Shown: positions 52,833 to 61,363 of the stretch, one piece after another | Position numbering within the stretch: the first letter of the stretch is position 1 | Layout: each line of letters begins with the position of its first letter | Assembly (NCBI GenBank): GCA_000381625.1 | Contig: KB906767.1 | Coordinates: 2,768,629-2,832,628, forward strand | Length of the DNA: 64,000 nucleotides | Direction: 5' to 3' | Source of the DNA: Bryobacterales bacterium KBS 96 | GTDB taxonomy: Bacteria; Acidobacteriota; Terriglobia; Bryobacterales; Bryobacteraceae | Translations under genes and position numbers: made by a program | Notes under the pieces: generated by a model | What the model saw: only the letters and a program-made list of their open reading frames with translations | What the model was told of the DNA's origin: nothing | Database searches by the model: none

Positions 52833-53897
52833 TTACAGCAGCATGTGCTCTTCTTTGCGCAGCGGACGGCAAGTGCTGCGCTTCACGAACACAGTAGGGA
52901 CCGATATCTCGCGGCTCTGTTTCTCCTGAGATTCGATTTCCGCGATCGCCAGCTTTGCTAGTTGCCGCCCCACTTCCACCATGTCCACGCACACGCTGGT
53001 CAAGTTCGATCCGCGCGCATGGCCGACGCGATGTTCGAAGCCGATCAGGCTGACGTCTTTCGGGACCTCGCGCCGGTGCTGGCGCAGCCCTTCACGCGCT
53101 CCAAAGGCAAGCTCGTCGGAGGCCGCCAGAATCGCCGTCACCGGCCATCCTTGTTCGAGGATGTAGGAAACGGCGGCCTGTCCATTTTCGAATTCGTCGT
53201 CCGACAGCGCAATCGTATGAATATGCGGCTCCATGCCGAGTTCGGTCATGGCTTTCGCGTATCCCATGTACCGGTTCTTGTGCCAGGGCTTTGAAGCGTC
53301 ACCGATGTACCAGATGTGTGTGTGTCCTAGCTGCGCCAGGTAGCGCGTGGCTTCATAACAGCCGCCGGCGTCGTTGTAACGGACGTGGCTGTTCTGAATG
53401 CCATGATCGCCCGAATCCACGACGTGATTGGCTAGCAGCACGTATTTTAAGCCGTGGCGATCGAAGGCGCTCAGAATGTTTTCGTAGATGCTGCCCGCAA
53501 TGATGACGCAGTCGGCTAGGCCGGGCGTCTCGATCACTCCGGGGATCTGCAGCTTGTCGGAGTCGAGCTCATGTGGGAACTGGTGGCGCGCAAACAGCAG
53601 ATAGTAGCCCGCATCAGCACAATACTCTTCCACACCGAGCAGTAGCAGCGACTGCGCGGAGCTAAGGCCGAAATCGTTGCACAGAATCAACCCGATGATG
53701 CGCGATTTCGCGTGGACAACGCCGCGGGTCCTGGAGTTGAGCTGATAACCCAGCTTTCGGACCACCGCCTCAACCCGCGCGCGCAGTTCCTCGTCGACAT
53801 CCTGGTGGCGATTCAGTACGCGAGAAACCGTGCCGATAGAGACATTCGCCCCCTCGGCAATGTCTTTCATGGTGGGCGTGGAAGACCGGCGGCGCAT
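52833..53897 (-). CDS. LacI-family transcriptional regulator
   Basis: 354 residues. HTH and hinge: MKDIAEGANVSIGTVSRVLN, VEAVVRKLGYQLNSRTRG. The effector domain follows (IIGLILCNDFGLSSAQSLL, HTHIWYIGDASKPWHKNRYMGY, ILAASDELAFGAREGL, LIGFEHRVGHARGSNLTSV). It ends with a basic tail (KRSTCRPLRKEEH). It lies three bases after the Gfo/Idh/MocA gene on the same strand and probably represses that gene and the divergent operon starting at 55160. Confidence 0.92.
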   Translation of the reverse strand: MRRRSSTPTMKDIAEGANVSIGTVSRVLNRHQDVDEELRARVEAVVRKLGYQLNSRTRGVVHAKSRIIGLILCNDFGLSSAQSLLLLGVEEYCADAGYYLLFARHQFPHELDSDKLQIPGVIETPGLADCVIIAGSIYENILSAFDRHGLKYVLLANHVVDSGDHGIQNSHVRYNDAGGCYEATRYLAQLGHTHIWYIGDASKPWHKNRYMGYAKAMTELGMEPHIHTIALSDDEFENGQAAVSYILEQGWPVTAILAASDELAFGAREGLRQHRREVPKDVSLIGFEHRVGHARGSNLTSVCVDMVEVGRQLAKLAIAEIESQEKQSREISVPTVFVKRSTCRPLRKEEHMLL

Positions 53898-53900
53898 CGC

Positions 53901-55028
53901 TTAGGCCTCCGATGGAATCACTCGCGAGCAATTTCTGATTTCCGAAATCGCAACCGGACGGTGCTCGCGCATCGACTGATAACCCGCCTCAATAACGGCC
54001 ATAGTGCCCAGATTATCTTCACCGTTCGTAACGGGCTGGGTATTGGAGGCGATCGCGTTCATCAGATCGGCCATCGGCCCCTGGAACGCATCTGGAAACC
54101 AGACATCGCGCCAGCGGGGCGTAATCCAGACGCCGGGTTGCGCGCTCGTTGTAAATGTCAGCGTGCTCGGAGAGCGGTTCGGATAACTAGGCCAGCCGAG
54201 CGTGCCCTCGGCCAGTCCCTCCAATCCTTCAACCCGCCACCGAATATAGGGGCCCATGTCGTCGCGGTCGTTTCGCGGTCCCGCCCAGACGTCGTCCCAG
54301 GCAGCCGCCCGTAGGCCGTCCGCGTATTCGAGTATGTAAAGACAGATGCCGTCGTCGTGAGCGAAACGGGTCCGGGGATCTTTACGAGCGCTAACGAAAA
54401 TCGATTCCGGCTCGCCAAACAGGTGCCGGAAACTATCGATGTGGTGGATGCTCATATTGAGAAGCGTCAGCCGATGGTATTCCTGCAGCCAACTCTGCCA
54501 GTGCGGAACCGCGCGCATTTCGATGGTCGCGAGAACGGGCGATCCCAAATAGCCGCGACTCAAAAGCGTTTTCAACGCGCGGATCGATTGGTCGTAGCGC
54601 ATGTTCTGGTTGACGGCGAGCGGCAGATTGTGCTCCTTACAGAGCCGGACAATCTCGGCGGCGTCCGTATAGTTCACTGCCAGAGGCTTTTGGGCCAGAA
54701 TGCCCTTCAGATGGCGCCCGTGGCGCACCGCATGGCGAACTATCTCGAGTTGCTGGTCCGGCGGCACGGCAATATCGAGGATTTCGATCGCGGGATCTTG
54801 CAGCATCTCGCCGAGCGTCTCGTAAACACGCGGTATGCTTCGCAGATCCGCGACTTCACGAGCAATCTCTGGCGTTCTGGACATAATGCCCGCTACGTTG
54901 TAGCCCGCGTCAGCGTACGCTTTCAGGTGCACGTCGCGCATAATGAAGCCGGCGCCGATCGCGCCGATACCGAAATCGCCGCGGCCGGGTTTAGGAAAAG
55001 GCTCGTTCAGATGTAGGTCCAGGTCCAC
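53901..55028 (-). CDS. Gfo/Idh/MocA-family oxidoreductase
   Basis: 375 residues from a GTG at 55028, with GGAG six bases upstream. The Rossmann motif is GAIGAGFIMRDVHLKAY near residue 22; the EKP-type motif of the family reads AQKPLAVNYTDA; then NQNMRYDQSIRALK and the substrate-site LLNMSIHHIDSFRHLFG. These NAD(P)-dependent enzymes oxidise or reduce sugars and cyclitols such as inositol. It is co-transcribed with the LacI gene and divergent from the isomerase operon, so it probably acts on the same substrate in the cytoplasm. Confidence 0.9.
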   Translation of the reverse strand: MDLDLHLNEPFPKPGRGDFGIGAIGAGFIMRDVHLKAYADAGYNVAGIMSRTPEIAREVADLRSIPRVYETLGEMLQDPAIEILDIAVPPDQQLEIVRHAVRHGRHLKGILAQKPLAVNYTDAAEIVRLCKEHNLPLAVNQNMRYDQSIRALKTLLSRGYLGSPVLATIEMRAVPHWQSWLQEYHRLTLLNMSIHHIDSFRHLFGEPESIFVSARKDPRTRFAHDDGICLYILEYADGLRAAAWDDVWAGPRNDRDDMGPYIRWRVEGLEGLAEGTLGWPSYPNRSPSTLTFTTSAQPGVWITPRWRDVWFPDAFQGPMADLMNAIASNTQPVTNGEDNLGTMAVIEAGYQSMREHRPVAISEIRNCSRVIPSEA

Positions 55029-55074
55029 GAAAAGCTCCGCCTATGAACTTTACACTAAGTTTTCATGATGTCAA

Positions 55075-55086
55075 ATGAACGTTTAT
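55075..55086. promoter_or_regulatory. LacI-type operator-like palindrome in divergent promoter region
   Basis: ATGAACGTTTAT is an imperfect palindrome around AACGTT, the usual LacI-family centre. It lies in the 131-base gap between the divergent Gfo/Idh/MocA and isomerase genes. A second, looser dyad (ATGAACTT / AAGTTTTCAT) lies at about 55042-55066. Together they could let the LacI protein control both directions. Confidence 0.55.
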
Positions 55087-55159
55087 GATATTATCTCGGC
55101 GTGCAGCCGCCAGAAGGGCGACCGATAGCTGCTGAAGGGCCATTTAGGAGGATAGCGGT

Positions 55160-55981
55160 TTGAAGCTCGGGCTTATCAATTCCGCATGGCTGGGAACTCC
55201 GGTCGATACTGCTCACGGCATAGAGCTAACCCGCGAAATCGGGTTCGACACCATCGATATCTTTGCCGATCCGCTGGAGATCGATGCGCAAGAACGGCGG
55301 CTCATCCGCAAAACATGCGCCCGGTGCGATTTGCCGGTGGTTTCCACGGTGTGTTGCGCGCTGGGCATTGCGGACTTCAACAAACCCGTGCGCGAATTTC
55401 ACGTGATGCGCGCCAAGCGTTATCTCGATTTCTGTTATGAGCTGGAAGGCAAAAATCTGCTGCTGGTGCTTGGGGAATACATCTGGCAGCAGGAAGTGAT
55501 CGCTCCCGCCGATCAATGGAAGTGGGCGGTGGAGCATACCCGTGAGCTGGCGGACTACGCGCGCGGGCTTGGTCTCGAAATCGCGATCGAGCTGGAACCC
55601 TTTCACCTCTCGCTGGTCAACAATATCGACGCAATGGCGCGCTTTTTGAAACAGGTCGACCACCCGGCCGCTAGGGCGAACGTCGATATCTCGCACCTCG
55701 CGCTTGCCGGAAACGCGCCGGGCGACATTGAGCACCTGAAGGGGAGCATCGCGCACGCGCACCTCTCCGATTGCAACGGCAAGACTCACGGCGACCTTCC
55801 GCCCGGCCGCGGCACGGTCAGTTTTCCGCCGTATCTGAAAGCCCTGAAGGATGCCGGCTTTTCTGGCACAATCAGCATTGAGCTCGAGTATTCGCCGGAG
55901 CCGGCGAAGATCGCCGATTGGGTCCGGGAGGCTTATACCGCAACCGATCGGATGATGACCTCGCTCGGAATCCGCTCCTGA
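55160..55981 (+). CDS. Sugar phosphate isomerase/epimerase (xylose-isomerase-like TIM barrel)
   Basis: 273 residues from a TTG at 55160, fixed by AGGAGG eight bases before. AP-endonuclease-2/IolE-type barrel: IGFDTIDIFADPLEID, VVSTVCCALGIADF, LGLEIAIELEPFH (Glu ligand), ANVDISHLALAG (D, H), HAHLSDCNGKTHGD, and TISIELEY (Glu at strand 8). These residues form a metal site used by hexulose/inosose isomerases and 3-keto-sugar enzymes. It is the first gene of a five-gene operon. Confidence 0.88.
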   Translation: MKLGLINSAWLGTPVDTAHGIELTREIGFDTIDIFADPLEIDAQERRLIRKTCARCDLPVVSTVCCALGIADFNKPVREFHVMRAKRYLDFCYELEGKNLLLVLGEYIWQQEVIAPADQWKWAVEHTRELADYARGLGLEIAIELEPFHLSLVNNIDAMARFLKQVDHPAARANVDISHLALAGNAPGDIEHLKGSIAHAHLSDCNGKTHGDLPPGRGTVSFPPYLKALKDAGFSGTISIELEYSPEPAKIADWVREAYTATDRMMTSLGIRS

Positions 55982-56025
55982 ACGAAAACGGAAGTACGCT
56001 AAAGGCAGCGAAAGGAAATCTGATT

Positions 56026-56889
56026 ATGGCAAGCGGCCCACTTCGAGATGAATTGATTCCGGAATACGAACGGAATGGATATGTGCTGGTGAAAGGCATG
56101 TTCGATCGCGACGAGATCGGGCTGCTTCGCCGCGCCGCGAAGGAGGACCGGCAGCTCGATCAGCACTCGTTCGGAAGAGGCGACGGCGAGGGCGGCACGG
56201 TGCGGTTGTCGTTGTGGAATCATCCGGGCGACACGCTATACGGCATGTTTGCGCGGTGCCAGACAATCGTGAATTCAGCGGAGAAACTGCTGGAAGGCGA
56301 GGTCTACCATTACCACTCCAAGATGATCATGAAGGACGCCAAGGTGGGCGGCGCCTGGGCCTGGCATCAGGATTACGGCTATTGGTATCAGAATGGCGTG
56401 CTGTTCCCACTACTCACAAGCGCGTTCATTGCGGTTGACCCAGCAACCAAAGAGAACGGTTGCTTGCAGGTGTTGAAAGGCTCCCATCTGCTGGGGCGCA
56501 TCGACCATGTTCTGACCGGCGACCAGGCGGGAGCCGATCTGGAGCGCGTGCGTGAAGCGCAGAAGCGGCTGGAGTTGGTGTATGTGGAGATGGACCCAGG
56601 CGATGTCCTCTTCTTCCATGCGAACCTGCTGCATCGATCGGACCAGAACAAGTCGGACAACCCGCGTTGGTCGATGATCTGCTGCTACAACGCGGCGCGA
56701 AACGATCCGTACAAAGAGGCTCATCATCCGCGCTACACGCCCTTGCACAAGGTTTCCGATTCCGCCATTCGCGAGGCTGGCCTGCGGCGGTTCGCCGATA
56801 GTTCCGCAAATGTAGCCTGGATGAGCGATACCGAAGACCACAGCGCACGCAGCCTATCGCACCCCGAGGAAACCACGCCCGCTCAATGA
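56026..56889 (+). CDS. Phytanoyl-CoA dioxygenase (PhyH) family protein
   Basis: 287 residues from ATG 56026 (AAAGGAAA upstream); the in-frame region before it lies in the preceding gene. It is a double-stranded beta-helix Fe(II)/2-oxoglutarate oxygenase: ERNGYVLVKGMFDRDEI, GGAWAWHQDYGYW (HxD) and LFFHANLLHRSDQN (distal His), with PRWSMICCYN providing the Arg for 2-oxoglutarate. PhyH relatives hydroxylate small metabolites. It overlaps the next gene by four bases (ATGA). Confidence 0.88.
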   Translation: MASGPLRDELIPEYERNGYVLVKGMFDRDEIGLLRRAAKEDRQLDQHSFGRGDGEGGTVRLSLWNHPGDTLYGMFARCQTIVNSAEKLLEGEVYHYHSKMIMKDAKVGGAWAWHQDYGYWYQNGVLFPLLTSAFIAVDPATKENGCLQVLKGSHLLGRIDHVLTGDQAGADLERVREAQKRLELVYVEMDPGDVLFFHANLLHRSDQNKSDNPRWSMICCYNAARNDPYKEAHHPRYTPLHKVSDSAIREAGLRRFADSSANVAWMSDTEDHSARSLSHPEETTPAQ

Positions 56890-57776
56890 GGCCGAACATA
56901 ACTGGCGGATCGAGCGCCTTGCCTGAACTTCGCTTCTACATGAATCTGATGGCGCTTGATTCGCTGCCCGCCGGCTCCGCGGGACCGCGCGGCGACAGTT
57001 TCAGAGAACGTCTGGACGCTCTGCACGGCGCGGGATTTCGCGGCGTGCAGTTCGCGACCACCGGCAAGCCTGAAGAACTAACTGAGTGCCGGGCTGCCGG
57101 TTTTGGCATCGCTGCCAGCGGACGCGTGAATGTTCCGGACGAAGCCGCGGCTTTGGCGGAACGGCTTGCGGGCGATGGTTACGAATGCGCAACATTGCAC
57201 GTCGGTTGGGGACTCGAAGACGACGACGACGCAGCACGCCTGATCGAAAGCGTCATCAATGCCTCGCACCGCTGGAGCGTTCCTTTGTACGTCGAAACAC
57301 ACAGAGCCACCATCTGCCAGGACATGTGGCGGACCGTCGGATTTGTGCGGCGGTTCCCGGAAATCCGTTTCAACGGCGACTTCTCGCACTGGTACACGGG
57401 GCAGGAAATGGTTTACGGCGGATTCGAAAAGAAGCTTGCATTCATTCTGCCGGTCCTGGAGCGGGTGCGGTTCGTCCACGGCCGGATCGGCAATCCCGGT
57501 TGTATTCAGGTACGTGTGGACGTGAAAGACCCCGATCCGCCGCTATACGTAAAGCATTTCCGGCAGCTCTGGACCGGCGCATTCCGTGGTTTTGTGCATA
57601 CCGCCGGGCCTGGCGATTTCATCTGCTTTACGCCGGAACTGCTGGCGCCGGACATTTACTACGCGCGCATATTTCCGGACAGCAACGGCATCCCTCGGGA
57701 GGAGAGCGATCGCTGGGAGCAGTCGTTGATTCTGAACGAAATCGCTGCAAGCTGCTTTCGGGCTGCGCGCGGCTGA
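56886..57776 (+). CDS. TIM-barrel sugar isomerase/epimerase-like protein
   Basis: 296 residues, starting within the stop of the PhyH gene. The barrel pattern resembles the xylose-isomerase-like superfamily: RERLDALHGAGFRGVQFATTG, CATLHVGWGLEDDDDAARLIE, VPLYVETHRATICQDMW (Glu, His), EIRFNGDFSHWY (Asp, His), VHGRIGNPGCIQV, and GPGDFICFTPELL (Glu). Metal ligands can therefore be traced, but similarity to named enzymes is weak. It probably follows the first isomerase or the dioxygenase in the same pathway. Confidence 0.7.
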   Translation: MRPNITGGSSALPELRFYMNLMALDSLPAGSAGPRGDSFRERLDALHGAGFRGVQFATTGKPEELTECRAAGFGIAASGRVNVPDEAAALAERLAGDGYECATLHVGWGLEDDDDAARLIESVINASHRWSVPLYVETHRATICQDMWRTVGFVRRFPEIRFNGDFSHWYTGQEMVYGGFEKKLAFILPVLERVRFVHGRIGNPGCIQVRVDVKDPDPPLYVKHFRQLWTGAFRGFVHTAGPGDFICFTPELLAPDIYYARIFPDSNGIPREESDRWEQSLILNEIAASCFRAARG

Positions 57777-57792
57777 CCCCTGATTCTTCAAC

Positions 57793-58569
57793 ATGCTCCG
57801 GATTGTCCTTCTCGTCCTCCTTTCCGTTCCGCTGATGCGGCAAGTTCTTTGCGCGCAAGACCCGGATGATGTTCGACAGGCACAGGCGGATGCGGCGGTG
57901 TCCGCCGGCAAGGCGCAGTTCCGAAAGACGTGTGCATTTTGCCATGGTCCGGATGCGCGCGGCGCGAGCGGTCCGGATCTCATTCGTTCCCCGTTGGTGA
58001 ACCACGATGTGAACGGCAATCTAATTGGCCAAGTGATACGCAATGGACGGCCGGAGAAAGGAATGCCCGCGTTCTCACTTTCGGAAACGCAGATCCGGCA
58101 AATTGCCGATTTCCTTCATTCCGAAGCGAAAATCGCAGCAACGGTCGCTCGCAGAGTGCCGACAGAATATCCGTTGGAAAAGCTATTAGTCGGAAACGCG
58201 GAGGCCGGCAAGAAGTATTTCAACGGGGCGGGTGGTTGCTCCGAGTGCCATTCCCCCGAACGCGATCTGGCGCATATCGCTTCGAAATACAAACCGATCG
58301 ATTTGCAATCTCGTATCGCGTTCCCGCCCGGCGCCGTGCCCACCGTCGTAGTAACCGAACCATCCGGCCAGAAATTCACGGGCGATCAGGTATATGCGGA
58401 TGAATTTCTTATTTCGCTACGCGATCGCGACGGCTGGATTCATTCCTGGAAACGTAGCAGCGTCAAAGTGGATATCCATGATCCGCTGGCGGTGCATGAG
58501 GAACTGCTGACCAGGTACACGGATAAAGATATCCATGACCTGTTCGCTTACCTGGAGACATTGAAATGA
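57793..58569 (+). CDS. Periplasmic dihaem cytochrome c
   Basis: 258 residues with a signal peptide (VLLVLLSVPLMRQVLCA). Two haem-binding motifs: CAFCH at residues 47-51 and CSECH at 149-153, each with a downstream Met in the first domain (GMPAFS). The C-terminal part (TVVVTEPSGQKFTGDQV, DLFAYLETLK) is an extension often seen in cytochromes encoded with PQQ dehydrogenases. It overlaps the next gene by four bases, so it is the probable electron acceptor of that dehydrogenase. Confidence 0.9.
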   Translation: MLRIVLLVLLSVPLMRQVLCAQDPDDVRQAQADAAVSAGKAQFRKTCAFCHGPDARGASGPDLIRSPLVNHDVNGNLIGQVIRNGRPEKGMPAFSLSETQIRQIADFLHSEAKIAATVARRVPTEYPLEKLLVGNAEAGKKYFNGAGGCSECHSPERDLAHIASKYKPIDLQSRIAFPPGAVPTVVVTEPSGQKFTGDQVYADEFLISLRDRDGWIHSWKRSSVKVDIHDPLAVHEELLTRYTDKDIHDLFAYLETLK

Positions 58570-60170
58570 GGAAGCGAACGCTCATACGTGTTTTCAGCGC
58601 GTGCGCGCTTGCCGCTGCCGTTCTCTGCGCAAGCGGGCAAGGGCTCGATCCCGCGTCGATCCTGAATCCCACAAAAGACAGTTGGCCCACCTACAACGGC
58701 GACTACTCCGGCAAACGCTTTAGCACGCTCACGCAAATCAACCGCAAAAACGTGGGTATGTTGACGATGGCCTGGGGATTCCAGACCGATTCGTCGTCTA
58801 ACATCGGCCTGAAATCCACACCGCTACTCGTCGATGGAACGCTGTATTTCACGGAGCCCGACGACGTATGGGCCATCGATGCGCGTTCGGGCCGGCAGAA
58901 GTGGCACTATCGTTATCACGAGAACGAAGGGCTGCATATCGGCCAGCGTGGCGTAGGCATGTACAAAGGGCGTCTCTATTTCGAAACGCCCGACGCGCAC
59001 CTGCTCTGCCTCGATGCCCGCAGCGGCGAAGTGCAATGGGACGTGGTGCTGGCCGACGTGAAACTTGGCTACTGGGCGACCATGGCGCCGTTGATTATCC
59101 GCAACCATGTCATTGTCGGCGTATCCGGAGATTTTAATGATCTTCACGGCTTCCTCGACTCATACGACCCCGAGACCGGAAAATTGCAGTGGCGCTGGAG
59201 CGCGCTGCCAAAACCCGGAGAACCCGGTTCGGAGACTTGGCCGTCCAAAGGCGACGCGATGGAACATGGCGGCGGTATGACGTGGATTACCGGAACGTAT
59301 GATCCGGATCTCAACCTGCTCTATTGGGGAACGGGCAACCCGAATCCTGTTCTGAATGGCGAGACACGCCCCGGCGACAATCTGTTCACGTGTACGATTG
59401 TGGCGCTGAATCCGGATACCGGGAAACTGGTCTGGTATTTCCAACCATCTCCTCACGACGTACACGATTGGGACGCCGTCCAGACGCCGGTTCTCTACGA
59501 TGGCGATTTCCACGGAACGCCGCGCAAGATGCTGATGCAGGCGTCGCGCAATGGGTACTTCTTCGTTCTGGATCGCACCAATGGCAAGCCGCTGCTCTCG
59601 GCGCCCTATGAACAGATCAACTGGAGTTCGGGCATCGATTCCCACGGCCGGCCGGTGGGGAAACGGGAAAAATATCCAAGCCCTGCCGGAACGCTGGTCG
59701 AGCCGGATGCGCTTGGCGCGACCAACTGGATGTCACCCAGCTTCAATCCGGATACGGGGCTGCTCTACGTCGATGCGCATCGCTCCTTTAGCCTTTACTA
59801 TGACCTGTCGAACGGCAAGCCGGAGGGCTTTGCGGGACGGGATTTATCGGTGTGGTCGCGATCGTCGTTGAAAGCAATCGATTACCAAACCGGTAAAACA
59901 CGATGGGCGCACGATCTCGGATTAGGGGGCAATTGGGCTGGCGTGCTCTCGACGGCCGGAGGCCTCGTGTTCACCGGAGACATTCACGGCAACATGCTTG
60001 GCCTGGATGCTGAGAATGGCAAAACACTATGGCACGCTTACGGGGGAGGACCGGTGCAGAGCGGTCCCATTACTTACGAGGTGGACGGCCGGCAATACAT
60101 CCTGGTTGGGTCGAACAAAGTCCTATATGCGTGGGCGCTGCCCGATGCCATGCTCGATCGCAAGCAATAA
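58566..60170 (+). CDS. PQQ-dependent (quinoprotein) dehydrogenase
   Basis: 534 residues with a signal peptide (FSACALAAAVLCASGQG). Eight-bladed propeller with W-motifs such as AIDARSGRQKW, CLDARSGEVQW, SYDPETGKLQW, ALNPDTGKLVW, AIDYQTGKTRW and GLDAENGKTLW; HDVHDWDAVQTPVL is the catalytic/calcium segment. It oxidises an alcohol or sugar in the periplasm using PQQ. The adjacent Cys-Cys pair of methanol/ethanol dehydrogenases is absent and no haem is fused. Electrons probably pass to the dihaem cytochrome next door. It is the last gene of the operon. Confidence 0.92.
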   Translation: MRKRTLIRVFSACALAAAVLCASGQGLDPASILNPTKDSWPTYNGDYSGKRFSTLTQINRKNVGMLTMAWGFQTDSSSNIGLKSTPLLVDGTLYFTEPDDVWAIDARSGRQKWHYRYHENEGLHIGQRGVGMYKGRLYFETPDAHLLCLDARSGEVQWDVVLADVKLGYWATMAPLIIRNHVIVGVSGDFNDLHGFLDSYDPETGKLQWRWSALPKPGEPGSETWPSKGDAMEHGGGMTWITGTYDPDLNLLYWGTGNPNPVLNGETRPGDNLFTCTIVALNPDTGKLVWYFQPSPHDVHDWDAVQTPVLYDGDFHGTPRKMLMQASRNGYFFVLDRTNGKPLLSAPYEQINWSSGIDSHGRPVGKREKYPSPAGTLVEPDALGATNWMSPSFNPDTGLLYVDAHRSFSLYYDLSNGKPEGFAGRDLSVWSRSSLKAIDYQTGKTRWAHDLGLGGNWAGVLSTAGGLVFTGDIHGNMLGLDAENGKTLWHAYGGGPVQSGPITYEVDGRQYILVGSNKVLYAWALPDAMLDRKQ

Positions 60171-60254
60171 GATATGAGCCGCCGGGTCGAGCCCGGGGAA
60201 ATAGGGGAACCGGACGGCTTCCGCCCCCTCGGAAACGACAGCACTGAGGCCGCA

Positions 60255-60605
60255 ATGGTACGATGCGCGAACGTGAGAACTTTTTTCTTTATAGCCCTGG
60301 CGCTGACGATGGCGGCGTGCTCCGCCCCTCCGCCCCAGCATCCTAAGCTCACTCCCATGACTGCAAATGAGCTATTGCGCTTCAACACGCGCGCGCAGAA
60401 TTGGATCAAATTCGTAAAAAAACAGAATCCCGCCTGCGAATTCAGGCTGGAATTGCCGGATCAGAATGCGCATCCCGATTGGGTGGAAGTGGATCACATT
60501 GTTTCGTGCGGCGGCAATAATCATATGGCCGCGTTCGACGCCAACGTCGAGTTTCAGTACAACAAGACCACGAAGCGATGGGAAATCTCGCGATTCGGAA
60601 GCTGA
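60255..60605 (+). CDS. Small lipoprotein of unknown function
   Basis: 116 residues from ATG 60255. A lipoprotein signal (FFFIALALTMAAC, lipobox with Cys 22 or so) is followed by a Pro-rich linker (SAPPPQHP) and a compact domain (RAQNWIKFVKKQNPACEFRLELP, VDHIVSCGG, KTTKRWEISRFGS) with two cysteines that could pair. The upstream in-frame stretch from 60174 lacks signal features. No homologous family is recognised. Confidence 0.7.
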   Translation: MVRCANVRTFFFIALALTMAACSAPPPQHPKLTPMTANELLRFNTRAQNWIKFVKKQNPACEFRLELPDQNAHPDWVEVDHIVSCGGNNHMAAFDANVEFQYNKTTKRWEISRFGS

Positions 60606-60673
60606 TCGTATGCAGTGGCTGACCGGGCGGTTAATTTGTTCGATTTGCCACGTCTATTGAGTCGAACGGCTAA

Positions 60674-61285
60674 ATGTCGGGATTTATCCGCCATCTTCTG
60701 ACGTTTATTCTTCACCTCGGACTTTTCGGTCCTCTGGTGCTGGGCGTGCTCGACTCCTCTTTTCTATTCATGCCGCTCGGCAACGACCTTCTCATCGTTG
60801 CATTAACGGCGCGGCATCGTGTGGAGCTTCCCGCCTATGTGGCCATGGCTGCGTGCGGCTCGACCCTGGGTGTGTTTCTTCTGGATCTGCTGGCGCGGAA
60901 GGGTGGGGAGGAAGGCGTTCAGAAGATGATGAGCAAGCGGCGATTCGAGTATCTTCGCAAGAAGGTCGGCGAGCGGGCGGGCTGGGCCATCGTGATCGGC
61001 TGCATGGCGCCGCCCCCGTTCCCGTTCACTCTTGTGGTCGCCGTCGCCAGCGCACTCGGATACCCAAGGCATCGGCTTTTGGTGCTCGTCTTCGTGACAC
61101 GTGTCGTACGGTTCACCCTTGTCGGTCTTCTTGCGATCTGGCTCGGCCGCCAGTTGCTGGAGATCGCAAAAGCACCGGCTTTTGTCTGGTCGATGGTTGT
61201 CTTCATCCTGGTATGCGCTTTGGGCAGCGGGATTTCCATTGCGAGCTGGATCAGGCGTAGCAGGACGGCGCCGGCCAGGGCGTAA
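60674..61285 (+). CDS. YqaA/DedA-like membrane protein
   Basis: 203 residues with about five TM helices (LTFILHLGLFGPLVLGVLDS, AYVAMAACGSTLGVFLLDLLA, AIVIGCMAPPPFPFTLVVAVAS, VVRFTLVGLLAIWLG, WSMVVFILVCALGSG). It has the VTT/DedA core signature around LGNDLLIVAL and the G-C-M-A-P-P-P-F-P loop. DedA relatives are thought to move lipids across the inner membrane. Loosely linked to the following FNT gene on the same strand. Confidence 0.8.
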   Translation: MSGFIRHLLTFILHLGLFGPLVLGVLDSSFLFMPLGNDLLIVALTARHRVELPAYVAMAACGSTLGVFLLDLLARKGGEEGVQKMMSKRRFEYLRKKVGERAGWAIVIGCMAPPPFPFTLVVAVASALGYPRHRLLVLVFVTRVVRFTLVGLLAIWLGRQLLEIAKAPAFVWSMVVFILVCALGSGISIASWIRRSRTAPARA

Positions 61286-61363
61286 GCGCGGACAGTGAGC
61301 GATTGTGCCCGGCCCGATTTTCGAGCGGTGACACGGTTTAGCTGCTTTCATAATCCAACAGCT

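Noticed and set aside
58566-60170. Assignment as methanol or ethanol quinoprotein dehydrogenase
   Set aside because: The vicinal Cys pair of those enzymes is not present and no fused haem domain is seen, so only a general PQQ dehydrogenase is called.
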